A stretch of DNA of 64,000 nt, taken from the NCBI GenBank assembly GCA_014239365.1, contig JAAZZB010000084.1, forward strand, positions 1 to 64,000. The letters run 5' to 3'. The notes below the pieces were generated by a model that made no database searches, was not told where the DNA came from, and saw only the letters and a program-made list of their open reading frames with translations. Of this stretch, positions 35,042-44,419 are shown piece after piece. Position numbers and translations under genes: made by a program. Numbering within the stretch: the stretch's first letter is position 1; each line of letters starts with the position of its first letter. The stretch is from Verrucomicrobiia bacterium (GTDB taxonomy: Bacteria > Verrucomicrobiota > Verrucomicrobiia > Limisphaerales > UBA1100).

Positions 35042-36114
35042 TGGAATTGCGAAAATTTTTGAGCAGCACCACCGAGTTGTCCAATTGCGAAGGGCCGCAG
35101 GATCACGTGGTGCTGTCGAGCCGCGTGCGGTTGGCGCGTAACGTGACGGGGCGGCCATTCCCGGGGCGCGCGAAGAAGGCGAGCCGGGTGGAGACGTGCG
35201 ATTTTATTCAGCCGGCCATCGCAGCGGCCTCGGCGATGCGCGGTGGGTTTTCGGAATCGATGAAGCCATTGCAGGCGCTGGATAAGCAACTGCTCGTGGA
35301 GCGGCATCTTATCAGTCGCGAGCACGCGGCCAAGGGCGCGGGCAGCGGGTTGGTGCTCAGCAAGGACGAAACGTTGAGCGTAATGATCAATGAAGAGGAT
35401 CACTTGCGGATGCAGGCGTTGCTGCCTGGGTTACAGGTGAAACAGGTTTGGCAAAAGATGGATCGGTTTGACACGAGTTTGGAGAAGAAACTGGATTTCG
35501 CGTTTGACTCGCAACTCGGTTATCTGACCGCGTGTCCCACCAATCTTGGTACGGGCATTCGCGTGAGCGCGATGTTGCATTTGCCGGGCTTGGTGTTGAC
35601 GGATCAAGTGAATCAAATTGTGCAAGCGGTCACCAAGCTGGGCCATGCGGTGCGCGGGTTGTACGGCGAAGGCACGGAGGCGCTGGGGCATTTGTTCCAG
35701 GTGAGCAACCAAATGACGCTGGGCGAAAGCGAGGCGGACATCATCGAGCGCATTCACAAAGTGGTGTTGCAAGTGATCGAGCACGAAGAAAACGCGCGGC
35801 AAACTTTGCTGCGCACGAAGGCTAAGGAGTTGTACAACCACATCGGGCGCGCGTACGGCACGCTGGCGCACGCGCATATTGTGAGCAGCAAAGAGACGAT
35901 GAACCAGTTGTCGTTGCTGCGGCTGGGCGTGAAGCTGGAGCTGTTCAAAGGGCTGACCACGCCGATGTTGGACGAGCTGTTTTTGCTCTCGCAACCGGCG
36001 CATATGCAGGAATTGGTAGGGGAAAAACTTTCCGGTGAAGAGCGCGACCTCCATCGCGCGGATTTATTGCGCAAACATTTGGGCAAGGTAAAGGGGCTGA
36101 AACTGCCGGAATAA
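35041..36114 (+). CDS. mcsB: Protein-arginine kinase McsB
   Basis: McsB phosphorylates arginines on damaged or regulatory proteins, marking them for ClpCP. The 357-residue protein has the phosphagen-kinase catalytic core: SSRVRLARNVTGRPFPG at the start, NEEDHLRMQ, and TACPTNLGTGIRVSAMLHLP with the catalytic Cys. Near 335-340 the C-terminus keeps RDLHRA, matching the allosteric phosphoarginine-binding motif RDxxRA of Bacillus McsB. It is flanked by mcsA and clpC in the same direction, so the whole marking and unfolding pathway is in one locus. Confidence 0.95.
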   Translation: MELRKFLSSTTELSNCEGPQDHVVLSSRVRLARNVTGRPFPGRAKKASRVETCDFIQPAIAAASAMRGGFSESMKPLQALDKQLLVERHLISREHAAKGAGSGLVLSKDETLSVMINEEDHLRMQALLPGLQVKQVWQKMDRFDTSLEKKLDFAFDSQLGYLTACPTNLGTGIRVSAMLHLPGLVLTDQVNQIVQAVTKLGHAVRGLYGEGTEALGHLFQVSNQMTLGESEADIIERIHKVVLQVIEHEENARQTLLRTKAKELYNHIGRAYGTLAHAHIVSSKETMNQLSLLRLGVKLELFKGLTTPMLDELFLLSQPAHMQELVGEKLSGEERDLHRADLLRKHLGKVKGLKLPE

Positions 36115-36228
36115 GCCGTCAAATGGCTAATGACACGATTGAGCCGTAAAAAAGGGCTCATTTGGGCATAAGTTGGCATCAGGAATGCTCGACAAAATAG
36201 GCGAAAACAGCCAAGATTTATCAAGAAA

Positions 36229-38742
36229 ATGAGTGACGAAGGAATGAGTAATTTTACGCCACGCGCCCAACAGGTGCTGGCATTGGCGCGCAAGGAAGCG
36301 GATCGATTCAACCACAACTTTGTGGGCACCGAGCATTTGTTGCTGGGGCTCATCAAGCTCGGCCAAGGCGTGGCGGTTAACGTTTTGCAAAAGATGGGGC
36401 TGGACCTCGAGACCGTGCGGTTGGAAGTCGAGAAACAAGTCGGCACCGGGCCGGATCAAAAACAGGTCGGCAACATTCCGTACACGCCGCGCGTGAAAAA
36501 AGTCCTCAACCTCGCCTCCAAAGAAGCCAAGCAACTGCAACACACGTACGTGGGCACGGAGCACATTTTGCTCGGTCTCCTGCGCGAAGGCGAAGGCGTG
36601 GCGGCGCGCGTGCTCAAGAATCTCGACATCGACATCGAGCAAACACGTCAGGAAATTTTGAAGGAACTCGATCCGAACTTCGCAATGGGCGAGGACGACA
36701 TGGACGAGGAAGGCGAAACTGCCCCAACCAAGGGCGGTGGAAAAAAAGGCAACAAGACGCCAGCGCTGCGCGCCTTTGGCCGCGACCTCACGGAGATCGC
36801 CCGCAAAGGCGAGATGGATCCGGTGATTGGCCGCGAAGACGAAATCGAACGCGTCATTCAAATTCTCTGCCGCCGCACGAAGAACAATCCAGTGTTGCTC
36901 GGTGAAGCGGGCGTGGGCAAAACCGCCATCGTCGAAGGCCTCGCGCAGGAAGTGGTGAAAGGCAACGTGCCGGAACTGTTGCGCGATCGCCGCGTCGTGA
37001 CGTTAGATCTCGCGCTGATGGTGGCCGGCACCAAGTACCGCGGGCAATTCGAGGAACGCATCAAAGCGGTGATGGACGAAATTCGCCGCGCGAAGAATGT
37101 CATTTTATTCATCGACGAGCTGCACACCATCGTGGGCGCTGGTTCCGCCGAAGGCACGATGGATGCCAGCAACATCATCAAGCCCGCATTGAGCCGCGGC
37201 GAGTTGCAATGCGTGGGTGCCACCACGCTTACCGAGTATCGCAAGTACATCGAGAAAGACGCCGCGTTGGAACGCCGTTTCCAAAATGTAAAAGTGGAGG
37301 CGCCATCCATTGAGGAAGCCATCGAAATTCTCAAGGGATTGCGGATCAAATACGAGGAGCATCACAAAGCCGAGATCACCGATGAAGCGGTGGAGGCGTC
37401 CGTCAAACTTTCCGATCGCTACATCACCTCACGTTATTTGCCGGATAAAGCCATTGATGTGATGGACGAAGCCGGTTCGCGCGCGCGCATCCAGGCGATG
37501 ACGCGGCCGCCGGAAATCAAGGAACTTGAGGCTGCCATTGACGAGATCAAAACCCGCAAGGAAACGGCCATTAAAGAGCAGGATTTTGAAGGCGCAGCCT
37601 CGATGCGCGACGAAGAAAAGCACGCCAAGGAAAACCTCGAAAACACGATGGCCGAATGGAAAGCCGCCAGCGAGGAAACTAAGGTGGTCATTTCTGATGA
37701 GGACATCATGCACGTCATTTCCAAGTGGACCGGCATCCCGCTGCAACGCATGGAGAAAGACGAAATCAAAAAGCTTCTCAGCATGGAAAAGGAGCTGGAG
37801 AAAGTGGTCATCGGCCAATCCGCCGCAGTCACTTCACTCAGCAAAGCCCTGCGCCGCTCGCGGGCTGATCTCAAGGATCCTGTGCGTCCGATCGGGGCCT
37901 TTGCCCTGATGGGCCCCACCGGCGTGGGCAAAACGCTTTTAGCCAAGACCATCGCCGAACAATTGTTTGGCGATTCCAAGGCGCTTATTCAAATTGATAT
38001 GAGCGAGTATATGGAAAAATTTGCCAGCTCGCGCCTTATTGGTTCGCCTCCCGGCTATGTTGGTTTCGAGGAAGGCGGCCAGTTGACTGAGCAAGTGCGG
38101 CGCAGGCCGTACTCGGTGGTGCTTTTTGATGAAATCGAAAAGGCCCATCCGGATGTGATGAATATGCTCCTTCAAATTTTGGAGGAAGGCAAACTCACCG
38201 ATAGTCAGGGCCGCACGGTTGATTTTCGGAATACCATTATTTTGCTTACATCCAATGTGGGCTCCGAGAGCGCCAAGAAGAGTACGGCCATCGGATTCAA
38301 TAATTCGGGTAATGAAGTCGATTACGAAAAAATGCGTGAGCTGATTATGGACGAAGCTAAAAAGGCATTCCGTCCGGAATTCTTAAACCGGCTGGACGAT
38401 GTAATTGTGTTCCACTCATTGGTGAAAAAAGATCTCAGCGAAATTCTGGACCTCGAACTCAACAAAGTTACCGAACGCCTTAAGGAAAAAGAAATCGATC
38501 TCGTGCTCGACAAAAAAGCGCACGACTTGCTGGTTGAAAAGGGGTACGACCCTGAGTACGGCGCGCGGCCCATGCGGCGCGCGGTGGAGCGCTTCCTTGA
38601 GGATCCGCTGGCTGAGGAAATTTTGCGCGGAACTCTAGTTGGGGGCGATCCCATTAAAGTTTCCACCAAGAACGATAAGTTGACGTTCAAACAAAAAGCT
38701 TCCACCGAAACCGAAGAGAAAACGGTTTCCGCCGGCGACTAA
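36229..38742 (+). CDS. clpC: ATP-dependent Clp protease ATP-binding subunit ClpC
   Basis: The product is 837 residues. It has two N-terminal Clp repeats ([16 protein letters not shown] and [16 protein letters not shown]), a first AAA+ module with Walker [10 protein letters not shown], a UVR-containing middle domain (about 440-490), and a second AAA+ module with [12 protein letters not shown] and [21 protein letters not shown]. The N-domain and middle domain make it ClpC rather than ClpA or ClpB. It unfolds substrates for ClpP. An ATG at 36244 is also possible. The gap of 114 bp after mcsB contains an imperfect TGAGCC/GGGCTCA hairpin, so clpC may have its own promoter. Confidence 0.96.
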   Translation: MSDEGMSNFTPRAQQVLALARKEADRFNHNFVGTEHLLLGLIKLGQGVAVNVLQKMGLDLETVRLEVEKQVGTGPDQKQVGNIPYTPRVKKVLNLASKEAKQLQHTYVGTEHILLGLLREGEGVAARVLKNLDIDIEQTRQEILKELDPNFAMGEDDMDEEGETAPTKGGGKKGNKTPALRAFGRDLTEIARKGEMDPVIGREDEIERVIQILCRRTKNNPVLLGEAGVGKTAIVEGLAQEVVKGNVPELLRDRRVVTLDLALMVAGTKYRGQFEERIKAVMDEIRRAKNVILFIDELHTIVGAGSAEGTMDASNIIKPALSRGELQCVGATTLTEYRKYIEKDAALERRFQNVKVEAPSIEEAIEILKGLRIKYEEHHKAEITDEAVEASVKLSDRYITSRYLPDKAIDVMDEAGSRARIQAMTRPPEIKELEAAIDEIKTRKETAIKEQDFEGAASMRDEEKHAKENLENTMAEWKAASEETKVVISDEDIMHVISKWTGIPLQRMEKDEIKKLLSMEKELEKVVIGQSAAVTSLSKALRRSRADLKDPVRPIGAFALMGPTGVGKTLLAKTIAEQLFGDSKALIQIDMSEYMEKFASSRLIGSPPGYVGFEEGGQLTEQVRRRPYSVVLFDEIEKAHPDVMNMLLQILEEGKLTDSQGRTVDFRNTIILLTSNVGSESAKKSTAIGFNNSGNEVDYEKMRELIMDEAKKAFRPEFLNRLDDVIVFHSLVKKDLSEILDLELNKVTERLKEKEIDLVLDKKAHDLLVEKGYDPEYGARPMRRAVERFLEDPLAEEILRGTLVGGDPIKVSTKNDKLTFKQKASTETEEKTVSAGD

Positions 38743-38784
38743 TCGCGCCGCAGCCGTGGGGGCGGCAACACATAAGGGGGAGAG

Positions 38785-39564
38785 GTGTCCACACACACCA
38801 TCGGGGGAGGATTATCCAGTTTCGCAACGAGTATGGGGAGCATTATTTTGCTCGCCGGCGAGGTCTTTCGTTCTCTCTTCACCACTCGCCTTCATTGGGA
38901 TGAGTTCATCAAGCAACTCCACTTTGTTGGATGGAAATCCCAAGTCATCGTCCTCACCACCGGCGCGTCCACCGGCATGGTTTTTTGTGCGCAGACATTT
39001 TTTCAATTTCACAAAATGAAAATGGACAACGCCACCCTCACCGTGGTGGGCGTGGCAATGATCACCGAGCTCGGCCCCGTGTTGGCCGGACTGATGGTGG
39101 CCGGACGCGTGGGCGCGGCCATCAGCGCCGAGCTGGGCACGATGCGCGTCACCGAACAAATTGACGCCCTCCGCACGATGGCCACGCATCCGGTGGATTA
39201 CCTTGTGGTGCCGCGTTTCCTCGCCACGGTTATCGCGATGCCGCTGCTCACGGTGCTCGCGTGGGGCGTGGGCATCGCGGCGGCGTATCTCTTGAGCGTC
39301 ACCGTGCTGGGGCTCGAAGGCTCGTACGGCCTCCGGCATCTTTATTTTTATGTGGATGAACACGACGTGTGGCTTGGCTGTATCAAAGCGTTGTTCTTTG
39401 GCGGCGTCATCGCATTGGTTGGCTGTTATCGCGGGCTCAATTGCGGCGAAGGCGCGGAGGGCGTCGGCCGCGCCACCAACGAGGCGGTGGTACAATCCTG
39501 CATTGCAATTTTGGTTAGCAATTTTTTTCTCACCCTATTGTTGCGCGGGATTTTGTATCCCTAA
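38785..39564 (+). CDS. mlaE: MlaE-family lipid ABC transporter permease
   Basis: The product is 259 residues, starting at GTG 38785 behind a strong AGGGGGAGAG ribosome-binding site. The MlaE domain is recognised by TELGPVLAGLMVAGRVGAAISAELG followed by TEQIDALRTMATHP and PRFLATVIAMPLLT. It forms the inner-membrane channel of an Mla/MCE system moving phospholipids between the membranes. mlaF follows after 9 bp and mlaD overlaps mlaF. No mlaB or mlaC is present. Confidence 0.94.
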   Translation: MSTHTIGGGLSSFATSMGSIILLAGEVFRSLFTTRLHWDEFIKQLHFVGWKSQVIVLTTGASTGMVFCAQTFFQFHKMKMDNATLTVVGVAMITELGPVLAGLMVAGRVGAAISAELGTMRVTEQIDALRTMATHPVDYLVVPRFLATVIAMPLLTVLAWGVGIAAAYLLSVTVLGLEGSYGLRHLYFYVDEHDVWLGCIKALFFGGVIALVGCYRGLNCGEGAEGVGRATNEAVVQSCIAILVSNFFLTLLLRGILYP

Positions 39565-39573
39565 AATTTCCTG

Positions 39574-40323
39574 ATGATTGAAGTAAAAAACATCAGCAAA
39601 AGTTTTGGCAGCAACAATGTGTTGCGCGATGTGTCCTTCAAAGTGGCGGAAGGGGAAAGCCTCGCCATCATCGGCCGTAGCGGCACGGGCAAAAGCGTGT
39701 TGCTCAAGCATCTGGTCGGACTGCTCATGCCCGATGCCGGCACGGTGAGCGTGCGGGGCGTGGAGATTAACAATATGCCCGAGCGCGAATTGCTTGATGT
39801 GCGGCGGCAGTTCGGGATGTTATTTCAAGGCGCGGCTTTGTTTGATTCCATGAACGTGTTTGAAAATGTCGCGTTTCCGCTGCGCCGCGCGGGCGAGACG
39901 GATGAACCGGAAATCCAACAACGCGTTTCGGAAATGTTGCGCCTCGTGGAAATGCCCGGCGTGGAAGAGAAGTTGCTCTCGGAACTCTCAGGCGGAATGC
40001 GCAAACGCGTCGGCCTCGCGCGGGCGATCGTCCATCGGCCGGCGATTATTTTGTATGACGAACCCACCACGGGGCTGGATCCAGTGGTGTCCGACAGTAT
40101 CGATCAGCTGATCTTGCGCGTGCGCGATCAGTTTAATATCACTTCCATCGTCATCACCCACGACATGCGTAGCGCCCGCCGTATTGGTCAGCGGATTATT
40201 TACCTGCGCGAAGGACAAGTTTATCTGGACGCCCCTGCGGATGAAGTATTTAATTCGGAAGATTTGCTCGTCAGCCGATTTGTGAAAGGCGAGGCGGATC
40301 TCAAGGAGGTGGAATTATTATGA
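39574..40323 (+). CDS. mlaF: MlaF-family lipid ABC transporter ATP-binding protein
   Basis: The product is 249 residues. Walker A is GRSGTGKSVLLKHLVG, the signature LSGGMRKRVGLARA, and Walker B IILYDEPTTGLDP. The GMRKR form and FGMLFQGAALFDSMNVFENV are typical of MlaF. Its stop overlaps the mlaD start by 4 bp (ATGA). Confidence 0.95.
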   Translation: MIEVKNISKSFGSNNVLRDVSFKVAEGESLAIIGRSGTGKSVLLKHLVGLLMPDAGTVSVRGVEINNMPERELLDVRRQFGMLFQGAALFDSMNVFENVAFPLRRAGETDEPEIQQRVSEMLRLVEMPGVEEKLLSELSGGMRKRVGLARAIVHRPAIILYDEPTTGLDPVVSDSIDQLILRVRDQFNITSIVITHDMRSARRIGQRIIYLREGQVYLDAPADEVFNSEDLLVSRFVKGEADLKEVELL

Positions 40324-41492
40324 GCGCCAGCCGTTTGGAATTAAAAGTAGGGATGTTCGTCATCGTGCTGCTGGGGATTGCTGCGGTGATGACGCTGCGT
40401 TTCAGTGAAACGGGCCTCGGCCTGACCAAAACAATTCCCCTCAAGCTCCATACCGCCAGCGCGGGCAACGTCATTGCCGATGCCCCCATTCAATTGAGTG
40501 GCGTGAAAATTGGCGTAGTCGATAAAATCACCCTCAACAATGACGGGCGCGGCGTCGTCATTCACGCGGAAATATTTGAGGAATATTGGGAAACCTTGGA
40601 CAGCAAAACGCAATTTAGGATTAACGTCACCGGCCTGATGGGCGATGAATACATCGCAGCCATTCCCGGCGCTGAGAAAGGCGAGGCACTCAAGTCCGGC
40701 GCGAAGCGGGATTGCGAAGCGCCCTTTGATCTCATGAGTGTCGCGCGCGACGCTCAGCATCTCATCCGCCGTGTCGATAACAGTATGCTTACGCTTGATT
40801 CCGCGATCAATCGCCTGGATCAAACCGTGCTTAGCACCGAGACGCTCACCAACCTCACTGCCGCCATCGCTGAATTTCGGATGACCTCCGAGAGCATCCA
40901 CGCCTTTGCCGATAACCTCACCACCAACATCGCCCCCAACGTGGATCTCACCGTGCAGAAATTTCACGATGCTGTGTCGCGCGTGGACACGATGCTCGCC
41001 AACAACACCAACACCCTCCAGGTGAGCCTCAACAATTTCGCGCAATTCACAAAACGCCTTGATACTTCCGCCAGCCATTTGGAAACCCTCATTGCCACCA
41101 ACGCACCGATGGTCAGCAGAGTCTTTACCAATCTCACTGCCATTTCCGCCAGCCTCAAAGTCAGCACAGAAAAATTACAGGCCACCATTTCCACTAATCA
41201 AATCAGCATCGATGTCATTGTCAAAGATGTCGCCGCCGTCACTGCCAATCTCAAACACTTCACCCAAAACGCCGATCGCATCGTGGCCCAGCTGGAAGCG
41301 GGCAAGGGCCTCGCCGGCGGATTATTGAAGGACGACGCGTTGCGCACGGAATTTTCACGACTGATGACCAACCTCAACAGCGCCGCCGGAAATTTTTCTA
41401 TCCTGGCCAGTAATCTCAATTCCCGCGGGTTGTTATACAAACCGCCGCCCACGAATAACCGCGCTCCACCCAAGAGCGGACGCTCAAGGTGA
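40320..41492 (+). CDS. mlaD: MCE-domain lipid-binding protein (MlaD family)
   Basis: The product is 390 residues. One N-terminal membrane anchor (GMFVIVLLGIAAVMTLRF) precedes a single MCE domain at about 35-130 (NVIADAPIQLSGVKIGVVDKI, TGLMGDEYIAAIPG). The long C-terminal part, about 140-370, is predicted helical with heptad-like spacing and many Asn/Thr/Asp. E. coli MlaD is only about 183 residues, so this is the extended type that may span more of the periplasm. It is third gene of mlaEFD. Confidence 0.92.
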   Translation: MSASRLELKVGMFVIVLLGIAAVMTLRFSETGLGLTKTIPLKLHTASAGNVIADAPIQLSGVKIGVVDKITLNNDGRGVVIHAEIFEEYWETLDSKTQFRINVTGLMGDEYIAAIPGAEKGEALKSGAKRDCEAPFDLMSVARDAQHLIRRVDNSMLTLDSAINRLDQTVLSTETLTNLTAAIAEFRMTSESIHAFADNLTTNIAPNVDLTVQKFHDAVSRVDTMLANNTNTLQVSLNNFAQFTKRLDTSASHLETLIATNAPMVSRVFTNLTAISASLKVSTEKLQATISTNQISIDVIVKDVAAVTANLKHFTQNADRIVAQLEAGKGLAGGLLKDDALRTEFSRLMTNLNSAAGNFSILASNLNSRGLLYKPPPTNNRAPPKSGRSR

Positions 41493-41495
41493 CGG

Positions 41496-41720
41496 ATGGA
41501 TCGCGTTACGGTGTTCACCTCGTTCAGCGGGCCCGAGGCGCAATTAGTTTCCGCGCGGCTGCGCACTGCCGGTTTTCAAGCCACCGTCGAAGGCGAGGCG
41601 GCGGCCTTCAGTATGGAAGGATACTCGCTTGCCACTGGCGGCATTCGTGTGCAGGTTCCCGAAAACGAACGCGACGATGCGCGCGCGTTAATTAAATCGA
41701 TTGAATCGGATGAACCTTAA
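41496..41720 (+). CDS. DUF2007-family small protein
   Basis: The product is 74 residues. It has the DUF2007 pattern of an N-terminal strand VTVFTSFSGPEAQLVSARL, GFQATVEGE, and a C-terminal VQVPENERDDARALIKS. The family is proposed to have a ferredoxin-like fold for signal transduction or binding. It follows mlaD by 3 bp and overlaps the next gene by 11 bp, so it is cotranscribed, without a known role in lipid transport. Confidence 0.8.
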   Translation: MDRVTVFTSFSGPEAQLVSARLRTAGFQATVEGEAAAFSMEGYSLATGGIRVQVPENERDDARALIKSIESDEP

Positions 41721-43083
41721 ACTCTGGAAACGCCTCCAACGCCAACTTTCCCCCGGCGAACTGCGCCTCGACGAATCGACACTTGCCGCGCATGCCGGCG
41801 ATAAATGGTTTGCCACCGGCACACCCGAAGCCGTGGCTCTGCCGCGTAGTGCCAAAAGTGTCAGCGCCATTTTGCGCTTCGCTCATCGGCATCAAATCCC
41901 CGTCACCCCGCGCGGTGCGGGCTACGGTTACGTCGGCGGTTGCGTGCCGATGCGCGGTGGCATTGTGCTGAGCACCGCTCGGATGCGCCGCATTCGGGAA
42001 ATTAACGAGCACGATTTTGTGGCCGTCATTCAGCCGGGCGTCATCACTGCCGATTTGCAAAACAAGGCTGAGGCGAAGGGGTTGTATTACCCGCCCGACC
42101 CCGCCAGCCGCGCGGACTGCAGCCTCGGCGGCAACATTGCCACCAACGCCGGCGGGCCACGCAGCCTCAAATACGGCGTCACCTCCGACTACGTCCTCGG
42201 CCTGCAATTCGCGTTGCCCGATGGCACGCTTGTGCGCGTGGGCGGGCGCGCGCACAAAAACAAAACCGGCTTTGATTTCCCGCGCTTCTTCACCGGCACC
42301 GAAGGATTGCTCGGCATCGTCACCGAAGCCACGTTGAAGCTCTTGCCGTTGCCGCCCTTTCGCGCCGCGTTATCCGTGGGGCTCGGCTCCATGCGCGCTG
42401 CTACGCGCGGCATCGCGGCGGTATTCAAGGCGGGTTATCTGCCCAGCGCGTTGGAGGTGGCTGATGAATTTACACTGCGCGCTGCCACAAAACGCACCGG
42501 CAGTGATCGCTTCAACGGCTGCCGTGCGCACCTCATTATTGAGCTGGACGGACAGGAAAAAAGCGTGCGCTCCGAGCTGCGCGATTTGAAAAAACTGATG
42601 GCCCCTCTCAAGCCGCGTTTCATTGACGCCGCGTTGGGCGCAGAAAAGGTCGAGGCCATTTGGCAACTGCGCCGCGAGTTTTCGTATTCACTGCGCGACA
42701 CCGGTTTGGTGAAATTAAATGAGGATATTGTCGTCCCGCGCGGCAAGTTGGAGGAACTCTTTGCCTTCGCCGCGCGTTTGCAGAAAAAGCATGCGATGCC
42801 CATCGCCTGTTTCGGTCACGCCGGCGATGGCAACATTCACGTGAACGTGATGGTGGACGAATCAAAACCCGGGCACGCGCGTCGACGCGATGCGGCGTTG
42901 GATGAGTTGTTTCGATGGGTGCTCAAACACGATGGCGTGATCACCGGCGAACACGGCATCGGCCTTGCCAAAAAACGTTGGTGGCCATTGGCCGCGCCTA
43001 CTGAAGTGCGGCAACTGCATCAAAGAGTGAAAGACGCCCTCGACCCGAAAGGCATAATGAATCCGGGGAAGTTTTTGAGTTAA
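41710..43083 (+). CDS. glcD: FAD-linked oxidase, glycolate/D-lactate oxidase subunit GlcD family
   Basis: The product is 457 residues from ATG 41710. The PCMH-type FAD domain has PVTPRGAGYGYVGGCVP, RADCSLGGNIATNAGGP and FFTGTEGLLGIVTEATL. The C-terminal FAD-linked oxidase domain has CFGHAGDGNIHVNVMVD and GEHGIGLAKK with the usual His/Glu residues. Members oxidise 2-hydroxy acids such as glycolate or D-lactate. No GlcE or GlcF subunit is adjacent, so electron transfer partners and the exact substrate stay open. Confidence 0.9.
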   Translation: MNLKLWKRLQRQLSPGELRLDESTLAAHAGDKWFATGTPEAVALPRSAKSVSAILRFAHRHQIPVTPRGAGYGYVGGCVPMRGGIVLSTARMRRIREINEHDFVAVIQPGVITADLQNKAEAKGLYYPPDPASRADCSLGGNIATNAGGPRSLKYGVTSDYVLGLQFALPDGTLVRVGGRAHKNKTGFDFPRFFTGTEGLLGIVTEATLKLLPLPPFRAALSVGLGSMRAATRGIAAVFKAGYLPSALEVADEFTLRAATKRTGSDRFNGCRAHLIIELDGQEKSVRSELRDLKKLMAPLKPRFIDAALGAEKVEAIWQLRREFSYSLRDTGLVKLNEDIVVPRGKLEELFAFAARLQKKHAMPIACFGHAGDGNIHVNVMVDESKPGHARRRDAALDELFRWVLKHDGVITGEHGIGLAKKRWWPLAAPTEVRQLHQRVKDALDPKGIMNPGKFLS

Positions 43084-43138
43084 CACAGATATTCACGATG
43101 CACAGGATTGAATCCTGAATATCCTGGAAATCTGTGTT
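43082..43138. repeat. AACACAGAT hairpin after glcD
   Basis: Arms AACACAGAT (43082-43090) and ATCTGTGTT (43130-43138), with inner CAGGATT/AATCCTG. It overlaps the glcD stop and ends 3 bp before the stop of the convergent RNA-binding protein gene, so it could serve both. Confidence 0.8.
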
Positions 43139-43141
43139 CAA

Positions 43142-43384
43142 TCAAGGCCGTGCGAGGCACACGCTGAGTTCGCGGCCTTCGAATTCTTGTCCATTGAGTG
43201 ACTCCACTGCTTTCGCTGCGGCCTCGTCATCGTTCATGGTGATGAAACCGCAGCCTTGTGAGCGGCCGCTGTCGCTCTGGCGCACGTGATGCACCTCGGC
43301 CACTTCGCCGGCGGTGGCAAAGTGGGCGGCGAGGTCTTCATCGGAAATTTTGAAGGGCAGATTGCCCACGTACAAAACGCTCAT
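43142..43384 (-). CDS. RRM-type RNA-binding protein
   Basis: The product is 80 residues, a single RNA recognition motif. RNP2 is LYVGNLPF and RNP1 is GCGFITMN (one residue off the usual GFGFV). The start at 43384 gives the typical MSVLYVGNL. Such small RRM proteins are common in cyanobacteria and PVC bacteria and often respond to cold. The C-terminus lacks the Gly-rich tail of the cyanobacterial type. It lies 49 bp downstream of rsmI on the same strand. Confidence 0.92.
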   Translation of the reverse strand: MSVLYVGNLPFKISDEDLAAHFATAGEVAEVHHVRQSDSGRSQGCGFITMNDDEAAAKAVESLNGQEFEGRELSVCLARP

Positions 43385-43433
43385 TGGCGGGAGGGAACCA
43401 CGATGCGCCCGCGCGCGCAAGCTCAAGCCGAGC

Positions 43434-44126
43434 TTAGGTGGTTCGTTGCACCAGCGCCACGAATTCGCCTTTCGGTTTGCGTTCGGCGTAATGGGCGAGT
43501 AATTCGGCGGGTGTGCCGCGCAGGAATTCCTCAAATTTTTTGGTCAACTCCCGTGCCAACACCACTTGGGCTTCGGGCCAAAGGCCATCGAGTTCGCCCA
43601 GAAATTTCACCACGCGATGGGGCGATTCATAAAAACATAAAGTGCCGGGCACTTCTGCGAGCGCTTCCAACTGCCGCAAACGCGCGCCGCTTTTATGCGG
43701 GAGGAAACCCACGAAATGAAACTCGGCTGTTGCCAATCCGCTCGCGGGCAGTGCCGTCGCCAACGCGCACGGGCCGGGCACGGGTTCCACGCGATACCCG
43801 GCAGCGAGCACGGCGCGCACGATGCGTTCGCCCGGATCGCTGATGCCCGGCGTGCCGGCGTCGCTCACCATCGCGATGGTTTCGCCGCGTCCCAAACGCT
43901 CGAGCAATTCGCCGGAGCGTTTGGCTTCATTGAATTTATGGCAACTCAGCGTGGGCCGATCGATATCGTGTGCGCGCATCAATTGCCGTGCACGACGGGT
44001 ATCTTCCGCGGCCACGATGGTGCACTCGCGCAAGGTGCGCAGCGCGCGCAGGGTGATGTCCTCGAGGTTGCCAATGGGCGTGGCCACGAGATACAAAGTG
44101 CCGGGCTGGAGTGGCGCGGGAGGCAT
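43434..44126 (-). CDS. rsmI: 16S rRNA (cytidine(1402)-2'-O)-methyltransferase
   Basis: RsmI methylates the ribose of C1402 in the 16S decoding centre. The 230-residue product from ATG 44126 starts in the typical manner (GTLYLVATPIGNLEDITLRAL) and contains AEDTRRARQLM, VSDAGTPGISDPGERIV and the FVGFLPHK segment. An ATG at 44213 would add 29 residues and would sit opposite the divergent gene start, so it is less likely. Confidence 0.94.
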   Translation of the reverse strand: MPPAPLQPGTLYLVATPIGNLEDITLRALRTLRECTIVAAEDTRRARQLMRAHDIDRPTLSCHKFNEAKRSGELLERLGRGETIAMVSDAGTPGISDPGERIVRAVLAAGYRVEPVPGPCALATALPASGLATAEFHFVGFLPHKSGARLRQLEALAEVPGTLCFYESPHRVVKFLGELDGLWPEAQVVLARELTKKFEEFLRGTPAELLAHYAERKPKGEFVALVQRTT

Positions 44127-44211
44127 GGCGGAGGAAACCACGCCGCCCGCCTTGCGCGCAACCAGATTCGCATTGCATTTTCGCTGAGTGGGATTATCCT
44201 TTCGCCCTCCC

Positions 44212-44415
44212 ATGATGCCTCCGGACAACGCGCCTGAATCACTGCCCACGTATCGTTGGCCGTATTTTTTGGGGGCCTTAGTGCTGCTGGGAATTGTGAT
44301 TGGGATTATGTGGACGCTTTGGAGTATCCGAATGACCACCGATCAACGGAAAGAACGGGAGAGACTGGATGACTTCGGCCATCCCAAAACGCAAACCAAC
44401 GAAGTGGTGCAGTAA
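44212..44415 (+). CDS. Small single-pass membrane protein, unknown
   Basis: The product is 67 residues: a short Pro-rich N-terminus, one hydrophobic helix (YFLGALVLLGIVIGIMWTLW), and a charged tail with KERERLDDFG. No family is recognised. The start (ATG 44212, or 44215) is divergent from rsmI. The formylglycine-enzyme homologue follows after 4 bp, so the two are probably cotranscribed. Confidence 0.6.
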   Translation: MMPPDNAPESLPTYRWPYFLGALVLLGIVIGIMWTLWSIRMTTDQRKERERLDDFGHPKTQTNEVVQ

Positions 44416-44419
44416 AGCA

